From Anaerococcus sp. mt242 (GTDB lineage: Bacteria; Bacillota; Clostridia; Tissierellales; Peptoniphilaceae), in contig NZ_JAEUYX010000009.1 in the NCBI RefSeq assembly GCF_016798225.1, positions 1 through 60,073 on the forward strand: a stretch of DNA of 60,073 bases, written 5' to 3'. Made by a program: the position numbers and the translations under genes. Positions 52,476-60,073 of the stretch are shown here, piece by piece. A model generated the notes under the pieces. The model did no database searches and was not told the DNA's origin. It saw only the letters and a program-made list of their open reading frames with translations. How positions within the stretch are numbered: the first letter of the stretch is position 1; every line of letters begins with the position of its first letter.

Positions 52476-53488
52476 TATATATTAGATAAAAATCCATCCA
52501 CATCTTCATCACTTGTTCTATAGGTTGTCACAAAACGGGCAATATTTTTACCATCGACATTGCCAACTACATCAAAGACAGAAAATTCTTTAAATTTATT
52601 AACTTGATCATCTGAAAGTTTTACAAAAACTTGGTTGGATTCAAAGTCATAGGCAAGTTCATAGCCCTTATCAGATATTCCCTTTGCCAAAGCTTTTGCT
52701 TTTTCAAAGGCAATTCTTGCACCACTTACATAGCCATCTTCTTTGGCAAATACAGTTTCATACATGATGCCAACTACAAAAGATTTTGCTAAAAGATAGC
52801 CTTTTTGTTTTTGTAGGTTGATAAAGTTTTTCTTAAGTTCATCATTTACTACAACCATGGCTTCACTTAGCAAAAGACCATTTTTTGTCCCACCTAGGTA
52901 GAAAATATCACACAAATTGCAAATGTCTGAAATTTCATAATCGCATTTATCACTGGCAAGGGCTGCAGCAAGCCTTGCCCCATCTATAAACAAATACAAA
53001 TCATTTTCCTTACAAAAATCATAAATTTCTGTAAGTTCTTTTTTAGTGTAGACTTCACCAAGCTCAGTAGTGTTTGAAATATAAACTTTTTTTGGTACAG
53101 TTACAAGCTCAGAATTAAATTCTTTCAAATTTTCTTCTAAGAGGTCACGGCTTAGTTTACCTGTTGGGCTTTCAATGGTTTCAATCTTAATACCCGTTGC
53201 CTCTATTGATCCTGCTTCATGGTCTTCAATATGACCAGTTTTTACTGCTAGTACAGAGTTTTCTTGTTGCATACCACAGGAAACTCCCAAAACATTGGCA
53301 GCAGTTCCGCCTGGTACAAAATGTATGTCTACATCTTCATTTTTAAGGGCTTTTTTTATTAAATTTCTAGCATTTTCACTATGGTCATCAAAACCATAGC
53401 CGGAATTATACTCATCTTTTGCCTTTAGTAGGGCATCAAGGACTTCAACTCTTCCTATATCATTGTAATCATTTAAGAAAAAATACAT
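52475..53488 (-). CDS. low-specificity threonine aldolase family enzyme
   Basis: A 337-residue PLP enzyme of fold type I. The PLP-binding Lys is in IFYLGGTKNGLL, and the region LFIDGARLAAALA contacts the cofactor. It splits L-threonine or L-allo-threonine to glycine and acetaldehyde, or acts on other beta-hydroxy amino acids. AAGGAGAA precedes the ATG. The acyltransferase gene lies 1 base upstream on the same strand, so the two may be co-transcribed. A distinct aromatic beta-lyase activity is less likely. Confidence 0.88.
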   Translation of the reverse strand: MYFFLNDYNDIGRVEVLDALLKAKDEYNSGYGFDDHSENARNLIKKALKNEDVDIHFVPGGTAANVLGVSCGMQQENSVLAVKTGHIEDHEAGSIEATGIKIETIESPTGKLSRDLLEENLKEFNSELVTVPKKVYISNTTELGEVYTKKELTEIYDFCKENDLYLFIDGARLAAALASDKCDYEISDICNLCDIFYLGGTKNGLLLSEAMVVVNDELKKNFINLQKQKGYLLAKSFVVGIMYETVFAKEDGYVSGARIAFEKAKALAKGISDKGYELAYDFESNQVFVKLSDDQVNKFKEFSVFDVVGNVDGKNIARFVTTYRTSDEDVDGFLSNI

Positions 53489-53489
53489 T

Positions 53490-55298
53490 TTATTCTCCTT
53501 TCACTGGACTTAATAGTGATTTTTCAATTGCTTCATTCAGTAATTTTAGGTAAGCTTCATAGGCTTGTGTTTGCCCGTAGAAGTGAACACCGTCTGTACC
53601 ATTATAAAATTCAGGATGCTTAATGGCATAATCCTCCCAGTCCATGACTGTTACAAAATCATATTTTTTAGCTATATCTTTCATTGCTACACTTACTCGG
53701 TGGGGTTGGTCAAATCTATTATCATAGCAGGTTACAAGTATGAGTCTTTTTCCATCTGGAAGAGCTTTTACGATTTCTTCAAGGCTTGGTCCTGGAATTT
53801 TTTCTGCATTTGTTCCCAAGGCAATGATTACTATATCAGCAAGGTTACTTGTCTGATTCATTTGCGATATAATACCAGCCCCATCTTCAAGAGGCCTATT
53901 GCCTTCAGCATTTATATATAAATTTTCTATATTACTTGTCAGATACTCACGTGGTCCCAACATTACGCTATCACCGATAAGGGTGAGAGATTTTTCTTTT
54001 TTAGATGATTTTATATATTCGCTATTATTTTTATTTATTGTTTGGTCAAGGTTATTTTTATCAAGTTTTATTTTTTCTATATCTTGATTTACTGATTCTT
54101 TTAAAATTTCTTTTTCTAGGCTCATCATAGATCCAGCATTTTCTGAGATTGCAAAGGATAGGCTAAAGCTTGTTATAATCATAAATATAAATACTGACCT
54201 AAAAATCAATCTGTTTTTCTCATAGTCTATCTTATATTTAGCAGTATTTTCTTTTAAAGACAGGATGTTTTTTCCTCTAAAAATCGGCTCGAAAACGTGG
54301 TAATTAAATAAGACTAGGCCAATGGTAATGAGTATTGCTAAAATTAGTCCCTTAGCAGTTTTGTCAAAATTGCTTACAATTACCCAAACTGGCCAGTGGA
54401 ATAAATAAAAACCATAGGAATAATCAGATAGCCTAGATGTAAACTTATCTTCCATTAAGTTTTTATTGGAGTAGGCAACTAAGATTAAAAATCCTGTTAT
54501 CAAGTCAGTAAGCAAAAATCCTACAAAATATGTGACTTTGCTATCATATGACATAGTAAAAGCCATTAGTAAAATCAGACCAAGTCCTGCTAGTGTCGGC
54601 TTATTGTAAGGAATTTTCTTAAAGGAAAATCTTTTTACAAAGGCTGCCAAAAAACTTCCTAGCATAAAGGCACCCATACGAGTTAGATCAAAAAAGTAGA
54701 CAAAACCAGTATCAACACTTTTTATAATTGTAAGCACTAGCATCAAAACAAAACCAATTATTGCAAGATAGAAAGTAGTCATCAAAAATAAATCAGTAAA
54801 TCTACGCTTTACGGCTCTTTTTTTAAGTGATTTTTTGTAAATAAAACCCATAATCCATGGCCAGATCAAATAAAAATGGATTTCAAGAGCCAGGGTCCAA
54901 GTATGCATGAAAATCCCTCTTATAAATTGACCCTCATATGATCCGCCGCGTAGGATTTCAAAGAAATTATAATTAAAACTTATTGCAGCTAAAAACTGGT
55001 CAAAAAACCCTACACTATAATCAGGATTTATGGTTAAAACAAATAAAGTAGTCAAAAAAAGCATCAACAATAGACCTGGAAAAATTCTTACAAAACGCTT
55101 TGTGAAAAACTTTCGATAGTCGATTTTTTTATTATTAAACAATTCATCAATTAGATGAAAACTTATCAAAAATCCAGAAAGGACAAAAAGAATATTAACA
55201 CCTAAAAATCCTGCAGGCATCATAGCTGGAAGATAGTGGTAGATTAAGACTAAAAGTATGGCAAAAACCCTTAAAAAATCTAAACCTTTAATTTTCAT
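53490..55298 (-). CDS. OatA-like acyltransferase with C-terminal SGNH domain
   Basis: A 602-residue protein. Residues 1-360 form an Acyl_transf_3 membrane domain with 10-11 helices (MKIKGLDFLRVFAILLVLI; FVRIFPGLLL). A linker of about 50 charged residues follows, then an extracellular SGNH esterase domain: LTLIGDSVMLG (Ser), LADIVIIALGTNAE (Gly/Asn), and DWEDYA with VHFYGQTQAYE (Asp-x-His). This layout is that of peptidoglycan or polymer O-acetyltransferases such as OatA. It overlaps the MORN gene by 11 bases. Confidence 0.93.
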   Translation of the reverse strand: MKIKGLDFLRVFAILLVLIYHYLPAMMPAGFLGVNILFVLSGFLISFHLIDELFNNKKIDYRKFFTKRFVRIFPGLLLMLFLTTLFVLTINPDYSVGFFDQFLAAISFNYNFFEILRGGSYEGQFIRGIFMHTWTLALEIHFYLIWPWIMGFIYKKSLKKRAVKRRFTDLFLMTTFYLAIIGFVLMLVLTIIKSVDTGFVYFFDLTRMGAFMLGSFLAAFVKRFSFKKIPYNKPTLAGLGLILLMAFTMSYDSKVTYFVGFLLTDLITGFLILVAYSNKNLMEDKFTSRLSDYSYGFYLFHWPVWVIVSNFDKTAKGLILAILITIGLVLFNYHVFEPIFRGKNILSLKENTAKYKIDYEKNRLIFRSVFIFMIITSFSLSFAISENAGSMMSLEKEILKESVNQDIEKIKLDKNNLDQTINKNNSEYIKSSKKEKSLTLIGDSVMLGPREYLTSNIENLYINAEGNRPLEDGAGIISQMNQTSNLADIVIIALGTNAEKIPGPSLEEIVKALPDGKRLILVTCYDNRFDQPHRVSVAMKDIAKKYDFVTVMDWEDYAIKHPEFYNGTDGVHFYGQTQAYEAYLKLLNEAIEKSLLSPVKGE

Positions 55299-55671
55299 TT
55301 TCTTCTACCTCAACAAAACCATTACTATTTTTTTTATAAATTTTTCCGTTTTTTAATTTTATTTTTATCTGACTATTACCAGACTCATTATTAAAATTTG
55401 CACTATAGGTAAAATCTTCGTTAGAAAAATCACCTGGTCCGTCAAAACGAGATTTTTTAAAATTTCCCTTATAAATTCCATATGGACTTTTTAAGATGCC
55501 TTGACCTTCTAATTTATTTTTAGAAATAGTTCCTGTGTAATAGGTATTTTCATCTATTTTATAATCTACTACATCTTTACTTTTGCTATTTGAAATAAAA
55601 TAAATTAAAGATATGACCATTAAAATGGCAATGCCTATGCCCATATAAGAAGTAAACTTTTTATTATCCAT
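55288..55671 (-). CDS. membrane-anchored MORN-repeat protein
   Basis: A 127-residue protein: N-terminal helix (about 10-27, MGIGIAILMVISLIYFISNS) and then two MORN-like repeats (YYTGTISKNKLEGQGILKS; IYKGNFKKSRFDGPGDFSNE). The mature part lies outside. It is the first gene before the acyltransferase and ends within it, so it is probably an accessory of envelope acetylation. This is inference. Confidence 0.8.
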   Translation of the reverse strand: MDNKKFTSYMGIGIAILMVISLIYFISNSKSKDVVDYKIDENTYYTGTISKNKLEGQGILKSPYGIYKGNFKKSRFDGPGDFSNEDFTYSANFNNESGNSQIKIKLKNGKIYKKNSNGFVEVEENEN

Positions 55672-55875
55672 TTTAATCTCCTATATAACTATATATAACA
55701 ATTATAACAAAATATTATTCAAAAATAGACAGATTTATCATTAATATTTACTTGAAAATTTTACTTCCATAATTAAATTTGATATAAAACATTGAAAAAA
55801 TAATAATTACTATTAGTTGATTTATCTTAAAAGGTTGAAAATTAGACCTTTAAAGACGAAAAAAATTATAAAATT

Positions 55876-55909
55876 TGATATTGATTATCATTACTTAATA
55901 TGTTATACT
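55876..55909 (+). promoter_or_regulatory. Fur box overlapping the feo promoter
   Basis: TTGATT (55881-55886), 17-base spacer, TATACT (55904-55909). TGATATTGATTATCATTA (55876-55893) matches the Fur 7-1-7 consensus TGATAATnATTATCA except for one base, and covers the -35. A 90-base leader then runs to feoA. Confidence 0.82.
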
Positions 55910-55999
55910 AATATTACAGTTATTAAACACTTGTTTTGTAGAAATATTAAAATAAACTATAAAAAAGAATGTTTAATATTCATTAGAAAAGGAGTTTAT

Positions 56000-56221
56000 A
56001 TGCCAATTACTTTTTTTAATCAAGGAGATAAAGTCCGCGTTATAAGCTTAAAAGGGAATGATGAGGTAAGAAAACACTTGTCTAACCTCGGTATTACTAA
56101 AGGTAGAGAAATGATTGTCCAAAGATTTGATGGAAATAATTATATATTTTTAGTAGATGGCAATAGGCTTGCATTATCAAAAGATATAGCAAAAAGAATA
56201 ATGGTAGAGGAGATTGCATAG
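56000..56221 (+). CDS. feoA: FeoA domain protein (first)
   Basis: A 73-residue FeoA, an SH3-like partner of FeoB. The core reads VRVISLKGNDEVRKHLSNLG then ITKGREMIVQRF. ATG at 56000 follows GGAGTTT; the longer frame from 55817 would extend through the promoter. The stop overlaps the start of the second feoA by one base. Confidence 0.88.
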   Translation: MPITFFNQGDKVRVISLKGNDEVRKHLSNLGITKGREMIVQRFDGNNYIFLVDGNRLALSKDIAKRIMVEEIA

Positions 56222-56448
56222 TGAAAACTTTAAGAAATGCAGAAGTTGGAGAAACTTTAAGGATTGCAAAAATATTAGGTGATGGTCCAACCAAGAGAAG
56301 AATTATGGATATGGGTATTACCAAAGGTACAGAAATTTTGGTTAGAAAAGTAGCTCCACTTGGTGATCCTATTCAAATAAATTTAAGGGGTTATGAACTT
56401 ACAATTAGAAAACATGATGCTGAAAATATAATGGTGGAGGAAGTATGA
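56221..56448 (+). CDS. feoA: FeoA domain protein (second)
   Basis: A 75-residue FeoA, start GTG at 56221 within the TAG of the preceding gene. The core KRRIMDMGITKGTEILVRKV and DPIQINLRGYELTIRKHDAE are typical. The two FeoA proteins differ in sequence and may act together with FeoB as a heteromeric partner. It overlaps feoB by 4 bases. Confidence 0.93.
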   Translation: MKTLRNAEVGETLRIAKILGDGPTKRRIMDMGITKGTEILVRKVAPLGDPIQINLRGYELTIRKHDAENIMVEEV

Positions 56449-58601
56449 GCTTTAAAGTAGCTTTAGCGGGCAACCCCAATAGTGGTAAAACAACACTTTT
56501 TAATGCTCTGACAGGCTCAAATCAAAGAGTGGGAAACTGGCCTGGGGTAACGGTTGATAAAAAAGAAGGAAATTTAAAAGGACATAATGATATTGTCCTT
56601 CAGGACTTGCCTGGAATATATTCACTTTCTCCTTATACTTTAGAGGAGAAAGTTGCTAGAACTTATCTAGTAGACGAGAGACCAGACTTACTGGTGAATT
56701 TAGTAGATGGATCAAATTTAATTAGAAATTTATATTTAACAAGTCAATTAATAGAACTAGGTATTCCGACAATTCTAGCTATAAATATGATGGATATTGT
56801 AAGAGATAGGGGAGATGAAATAGATAAAGATGCTCTATCTAAGTTATTAGGCTGTCCAGTAGTAGAAATTGTTGCCAGTAGAGAATCTGGAATTGATCTC
56901 TTGATTAGTGAAATAGTAGATTCTGAAAATAGGGAATATTTGCCACTTCCTTTAGAATTTTCATATGATTTAGAAAATAAATTAGCAGATATAAGAAACA
57001 TAGTAGATCCATATGTTGAAGATGATTTAAGAAGATTTTATACTATCAAAGCCTTTGAAAATGATGAGGAAATGATAGAAAAAATTGAGCTAACAACTGA
57101 AGATAGTAGAAAAATTTCTGATATTCGTAAAAAGTGTGAAGAATTTTTTGATGATGATGCAGAATCAATTATCACTAGTGAAAGGTATGAAAGGCTTGAA
57201 ACTTTAAGTGAAAGGGTGTTAAAAAAGGCTGAACCAAAACTTTCAACTACTGATAAGATTGATAATGTAGTAACATCTAGAGCTTGGGGAATTCCAATTT
57301 TTGCTCTTGTTATGTTTATAGTTTATTCATTATCTGTTTTTAAATACTCTCCAGGTACCTTACTAACAGATGCTGTAAATGGTTTTTTTGAGGATAATCT
57401 CATACCAGCAACTGCAGCGTTTTTTGAATCTATAGATATAAATGAAGTGTTGATAGGTCTTGTTTGCGATGGTATGCTAACGGGTTTTGGAGCTGTAATA
57501 GGTTTTTTACCACAAATGATGGTATTATTTGCACTATTATCAATCCTTGAAGATATAGGATATATGTCTAGAGTTGCTTTTATTATGGATAGACTATTTA
57601 GAAGATTTGGTTTATCTGGAAAATCTTTTATTCCTGCTATGATTTCAACTGGATGTGCAGTTCCAGGTATCCAAGCAAGTAGAACCATAGAAAATGATAG
57701 AGATCGTAGAATAACTATAATGACAACGTCATTTATGCCTTGTTCTGCAAAACTACCCGTAATAGCCTTAATTGCAGGTGCATTTTTTCCAAATCATAGG
57801 GCATTGATTACCGTAAGTTTTTACTTTATAGGTATAGCAGCAATAATAATCTCAGGTGTTATTTTAAAGAAATTTAAAAAATTTGCATCTGATCCAGCAC
57901 CGTTTATTATGGAGCTGCCTCCATATCATGCACCTAGATTAAAATCTGTACTTCAAGATGTATGGAATAAGTCTAAATCATATGTAAGAAGAGCTGGAAC
58001 AATCATTTTACTTTCAGCTATTTTGATATGGGTATTGACAAACTTCGATTATAAATTTAACTTGGTAGAAGAGGATGCATCTAATTCTATACTTGGAGTT
58101 ATAGGGTCATACTTAGCGGTTATATTTAAGCCACTTGGATTTGGAACATGGCAAGCTTTTGTTGCAACTGTTTCAGGCTTTATTGCAAAAGAAAATGTTG
58201 TTTCAACTACGGGAGTTGTTTTAGGAATTGGTAGTGATGTTACAGAAGAAAGTGCAGAACTTTTAAGAGCATTTGGTAGTGCAATAGGAACACCTGTTGG
58301 TGGATATTCATTTTTACTATTTAATATGCTTTGTATGCCTTGTTTTGCAGCTGTTGGAGCTATTAAAACCGAAATGGGAGATAGTAAATGGACTCTACTA
58401 ACAGTAGCTTATCAAATGGGTTTTGCATGGGTAATTAGTTTTATCTTCTATCAATTTGCTAATTTAATAGCTTATGGAAGAAGAGGTACAAGCACAGTAC
58501 TAGCCGGTATTTGTCTAATTGGTTTATTATATCTAATATTTAGACCTTCTAGACAAATAAAAGAAACTAAACATTATAATACAAATTTTGCAAAAAGTTA
58601 G
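56445..58601 (+). CDS. feoB: ferrous iron transporter FeoB
   Basis: A 718-residue FeoB. The N-terminal GTPase has G1 GNPNSGKTTLFN, G3 DLPGIYSLSP and G4 NMMD. The helical regulatory domain follows to about 270. The membrane core carries paired gate motifs CAVPGIQASRTI and CSAKLPVIALIAGA. It imports Fe2+ using GTP. It is followed after 9 bases by a short FeoB-associated membrane gene, all under the Fur-box promoter. Confidence 0.97.
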   Translation: MSFKVALAGNPNSGKTTLFNALTGSNQRVGNWPGVTVDKKEGNLKGHNDIVLQDLPGIYSLSPYTLEEKVARTYLVDERPDLLVNLVDGSNLIRNLYLTSQLIELGIPTILAINMMDIVRDRGDEIDKDALSKLLGCPVVEIVASRESGIDLLISEIVDSENREYLPLPLEFSYDLENKLADIRNIVDPYVEDDLRRFYTIKAFENDEEMIEKIELTTEDSRKISDIRKKCEEFFDDDAESIITSERYERLETLSERVLKKAEPKLSTTDKIDNVVTSRAWGIPIFALVMFIVYSLSVFKYSPGTLLTDAVNGFFEDNLIPATAAFFESIDINEVLIGLVCDGMLTGFGAVIGFLPQMMVLFALLSILEDIGYMSRVAFIMDRLFRRFGLSGKSFIPAMISTGCAVPGIQASRTIENDRDRRITIMTTSFMPCSAKLPVIALIAGAFFPNHRALITVSFYFIGIAAIIISGVILKKFKKFASDPAPFIMELPPYHAPRLKSVLQDVWNKSKSYVRRAGTIILLSAILIWVLTNFDYKFNLVEEDASNSILGVIGSYLAVIFKPLGFGTWQAFVATVSGFIAKENVVSTTGVVLGIGSDVTEESAELLRAFGSAIGTPVGGYSFLLFNMLCMPCFAAVGAIKTEMGDSKWTLLTVAYQMGFAWVISFIFYQFANLIAYGRRGTSTVLAGICLIGLLYLIFRPSRQIKETKHYNTNFAKS

Positions 58602-58610
58602 GGGGTGATT

Positions 58611-58763
58611 ATGAACACACAATCATGGATACTTTTAATAATAATATTAGCCATTTGTTCTTTTATAGTATATAAGAGATTTATTCAAAATGATGAACCT
58701 GGTGGTTGCAAAGACTGCCCAGGCCACAATCCTAAAAAAGGATTTAATAAAAATAAAATATAA
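58611..58763 (+). CDS. FeoB-associated Cys-rich membrane protein
   Basis: A 50-residue protein, too short for most gene callers. An N-terminal helix (MNTQSWILLIIILAICSFIV) is followed by YKRFIQNDEPGGCKDCPGHN and a Lys/Asn tail. The C-x-x-C pair and the place behind feoB match the FeoB-associated Cys-rich family (PF12669-like), which may be the FeoC-type partner. AGGGGGTGAT precedes the ATG. A terminator follows at 58783-58820. Confidence 0.88.
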   Translation: MNTQSWILLIIILAICSFIVYKRFIQNDEPGGCKDCPGHNPKKGFNKNKI

Positions 58764-58782
58764 GAGTTTCTAGAAAATATAT

Positions 58783-58820
58783 GAAAGCTCGTATAAATTA
58801 TTGCGGGCTTTCAAAAAATT
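58783..58820 (+). terminator. terminator of the feo operon
   Basis: GAAAGCTCG/CGGGCTTTC with a 12-base loop, then A/T-rich with TTTT. Confidence 0.75.
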
Positions 58821-58832
58821 TTAATTAATTAA

Positions 58833-58867
58833 TGATATTGATTATCACTATTATATAGTTTGATAAT
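58833..58867 (+). promoter_or_regulatory. Fur box overlapping the flavodoxin promoter
   Basis: TGATATTGATTATCACTA (58833-58850) is nearly identical to the feo box, covering the TTGATT -35 (58838-58843). GATAAT (58862-58867) lies 18 bases downstream as a -10. The two iron boxes differ by one base. Confidence 0.8.
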
Positions 58868-58890
58868 AAAAAAAGTAAAGGAGAAATAAT

Positions 58891-59322
58891 ATGTCAAAAG
58901 TAGCAGTAATTTATTGGTCAGGAACAGGTAATACAGAGCAAATGACAAATGCCATAGCGGATAGACTAAAGGAGAAACAAATTGATCTAGATATCTATCA
59001 AGCAAGTGATTTTGATCAATCAAAGCTAGCTGATTATGATGGATTTGCTTTTGGTTGCCCAGCTATGGGAGATGAATCTCTTGAAGAAAGTGAATTTGAA
59101 CCAATGTTTGAATCAGTAGAAGGAAAACTTGAAAATAAAGCAGTTATAATATTTGGTTCTTATGAGTGGAATGAAGGTCAATGGATGCTAGATTGGCAAG
59201 AAAGATGCAAAGATAATGGCATAAATTTAGCTGCTGATGGTCTTGCAGTCTATGATAGTCCAAGTGAAGAGGATATAAAATCTTGTCAAGATTTAGCCGA
59301 TAAGCTGATAGAAATGTTATGA
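58891..59322 (+). CDS. flavodoxin
   Basis: A 143-residue short-chain flavodoxin. FMN phosphate loop YWSGTGNTEQMTNAI, and isoalloxazine loops FGCPAMGDESLEESEF and GSYEWNEGQWMLDWQERC. It is the standard substitute for ferredoxin under iron starvation, matching the Fur box upstream. AAAGGAGAAA precedes the ATG. It overlaps DUF3793 by 4 bases. Confidence 0.95.
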   Translation: MSKVAVIYWSGTGNTEQMTNAIADRLKEKQIDLDIYQASDFDQSKLADYDGFAFGCPAMGDESLEESEFEPMFESVEGKLENKAVIIFGSYEWNEGQWMLDWQERCKDNGINLAADGLAVYDSPSEEDIKSCQDLADKLIEML

Positions 59323-59876
59323 GTTTAGGATATGAATTATTATCCCTTTATTGTAGCCAAGTTTTAGCAAATATCAAACCATCAAATTTATTTACTGTAT
59401 CTAATATAGATTATGATGTGGATAAGCTTATAGAAACTTGGAATGATGATTTTAATAAGTACGGAATCTATTTTCATATTATCGCAAAAAGAGAGAGGAC
59501 ATCTTCAATTTTATGCTTTAGAAAAGACTTATTGCAAAAGTCTCTTAGCTATGAGAAAACAAAGTGTTTTTTAAAAACCTGTGGTTATGATACAAGTAAT
59601 ATCGATTCTTGTACTAGCTGCTTAAAAAAGAGACTTTTAGAAAATGAATTTCCTCATGAAATAGGTTTTTTTCTCGGTTATCCCTATGAAGATGTAAGGG
59701 GATTTATTGAAAATAAAGGCAGAAATTACCTTTATAGTGGTTATTGGAAAGTATATAAAGATAAAGAGGATAAGTGTAAATTATTTAACTTATATGAGAA
59801 GATTCGACGAATCTACATACAGACTAATGGAAATAAGTATAAGCTTATGAAATTAGTGGAAATAGATACTTCATAA
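59319..59876 (+). CDS. DUF3793 family protein
   Basis: A 185-residue protein with the DUF3793 signature EIGFFLGYPYEDVRGFIENK and then SGYWKVYKDKE. It has seven Cys, among them C-x-x-C in SCTSCLKKRL. The family is often next to flavodoxin or iron-uptake genes; its function is unknown. It is translationally coupled to the flavodoxin. A role in flavodoxin maturation, iron sensing or heme or Fe-S chemistry is possible, without proof. Confidence 0.88.
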   Translation: MSLGYELLSLYCSQVLANIKPSNLFTVSNIDYDVDKLIETWNDDFNKYGIYFHIIAKRERTSSILCFRKDLLQKSLSYEKTKCFLKTCGYDTSNIDSCTSCLKKRLLENEFPHEIGFFLGYPYEDVRGFIENKGRNYLYSGYWKVYKDKEDKCKLFNLYEKIRRIYIQTNGNKYKLMKLVEIDTS

Positions 59877-59905
59877 AGTAATCTATTTTTACAATTATTT
59901 AAAAA

Positions 59906-59954
59906 GTCTACCAAGTTCATGCAAGATCTCCTAAAAAATATAGGCTTGGTAGAC
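59906..59954. repeat. 10-bp inverted repeat, structured intergenic RNA or terminator
   Basis: GTCTACCAAG (59906-59915) and CTTGGTAGAC (59945-59954) are perfect reverse complements across 29 bases. A second small hairpin GTAATT-TTAT-AATTAC lies just downstream (near 59975-59990). The loop is long for a simple terminator. It may belong to a leader of a gene beyond the window. Confidence 0.5.
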
Positions 59955-60027
59955 AAATGCGTAAACATACCGATGTAATTTTATAATTACTCAAAAAAAG
60001 CAACCATAGCTGGCAAATACTGAGCTG

Positions 60028-60066
60028 AACCCCAAAATCCGGAATATGGATTGAGGGGTTTTTTTC
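60028..60066 (+). terminator. terminator or leader attenuator at window end
   Basis: AACCCC-AA-AATCC/GGATT-GA-GGGGTT, a strong stem followed by T7. Together with the stems upstream it could be the final part of a regulatory leader. The right neighbour is not visible. Confidence 0.75.
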
Positions 60067-60073
60067 ATGCCAA

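Noticed and set aside
55817-55999. N-terminal extension of the first FeoA
   Set aside because: The extension covers the Fur box and promoter; FeoA proteins are about 75 residues.

Overview
The window looks like chromosome from a low-GC, anaerobic Gram-positive bacterium, most likely a Peptoniphilaceae member of the Anaerococcus type. The basis is the AT-rich codon use, AGGAG-type ribosome binding sites, T-box leaders, many lipoproteins with LSSC-like lipoboxes, no LPS genes, an eukaryote-like IleRS, and Feo, malic enzyme and peptide-degradation genes. The genus is inference. No rRNA, complete tRNA, CRISPR array, transposase or prophage was found.

Layout. 1-957: three degenerate tRNA/tmRNA-3'-end modules, each with its own terminator, then a gene-free stretch. 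958-1941: DUF1659/DUF2922 pair convergent with a small sigma factor. 2201-7763: S41 protease, two tandem MgtE transporters, a long palindromic intergenic element, acyl-ACP thioesterase and HD hydrolase. 7905-12904: Met T-box leader, M20 amidohydrolase and MetNI with two MetQ lipoproteins. 13054-17901: glutathione peroxidase, AMMECR1-like protein, an unusual Ile T-box, type-2 IleRS and a Nudix hydrolase. 18089-23211: MacB-like ABC system with an extracellular accessory protein, a propeller-like lipoprotein and a decayed paralogue. 23224-27491: MnmM, then an ImmA-type protease and XRE repressor divergent from a Y-family polymerase, with four operator-like sites between; YdaT-like, ATP-cone and RlmH genes. 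27492-31530: two repeat clusters around a flavodoxin, MsrB and groESL. 31531-36181: POT peptide transporter, Xaa-Pro dipeptidase, proline iminopeptidase and malic enzyme. 36284-39593: HAD, WalJ-like, TtcA-like and UppP genes. 39626-44132: two-component system divergent from a LanFEG-type ABC transporter. 44220-49753: GltS, then a compact glycosyltransferase/CpsC/CpsD-like/SH3 lipoprotein operon. 49797-55671: tandem FMN-type lipoprotein, small envelope proteins, threonine aldolase, OatA-like acyltransferase and a MORN protein. 55876-59876: Fur-box-controlled FeoA-FeoA-FeoB-FeoB-associated operon and a second Fur-box operon of flavodoxin plus DUF3793.

Working together: the Met T-box operon scavenges methionine or N-acyl methionine when tRNA-Met is uncharged. 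The POT/PepQ/Pip genes import and hydrolyse proline peptides. The XRE/ImmA pair probably links DNA damage to translesion synthesis without LexA. The iron genes form a two-operon regulon in which ferrous iron is imported and an iron-free flavodoxin is made under iron starvation. The strongest leads for something new are the repeated tRNA/tmRNA-tail modules, the ABC/accessory/lipoprotein locus at 18089-23211, the repressor/protease/polymerase switch, the GXHH-type IleRS behind a T-box that lacks a base, and the degenerate CpsD in an operon without flippase or polymerase.
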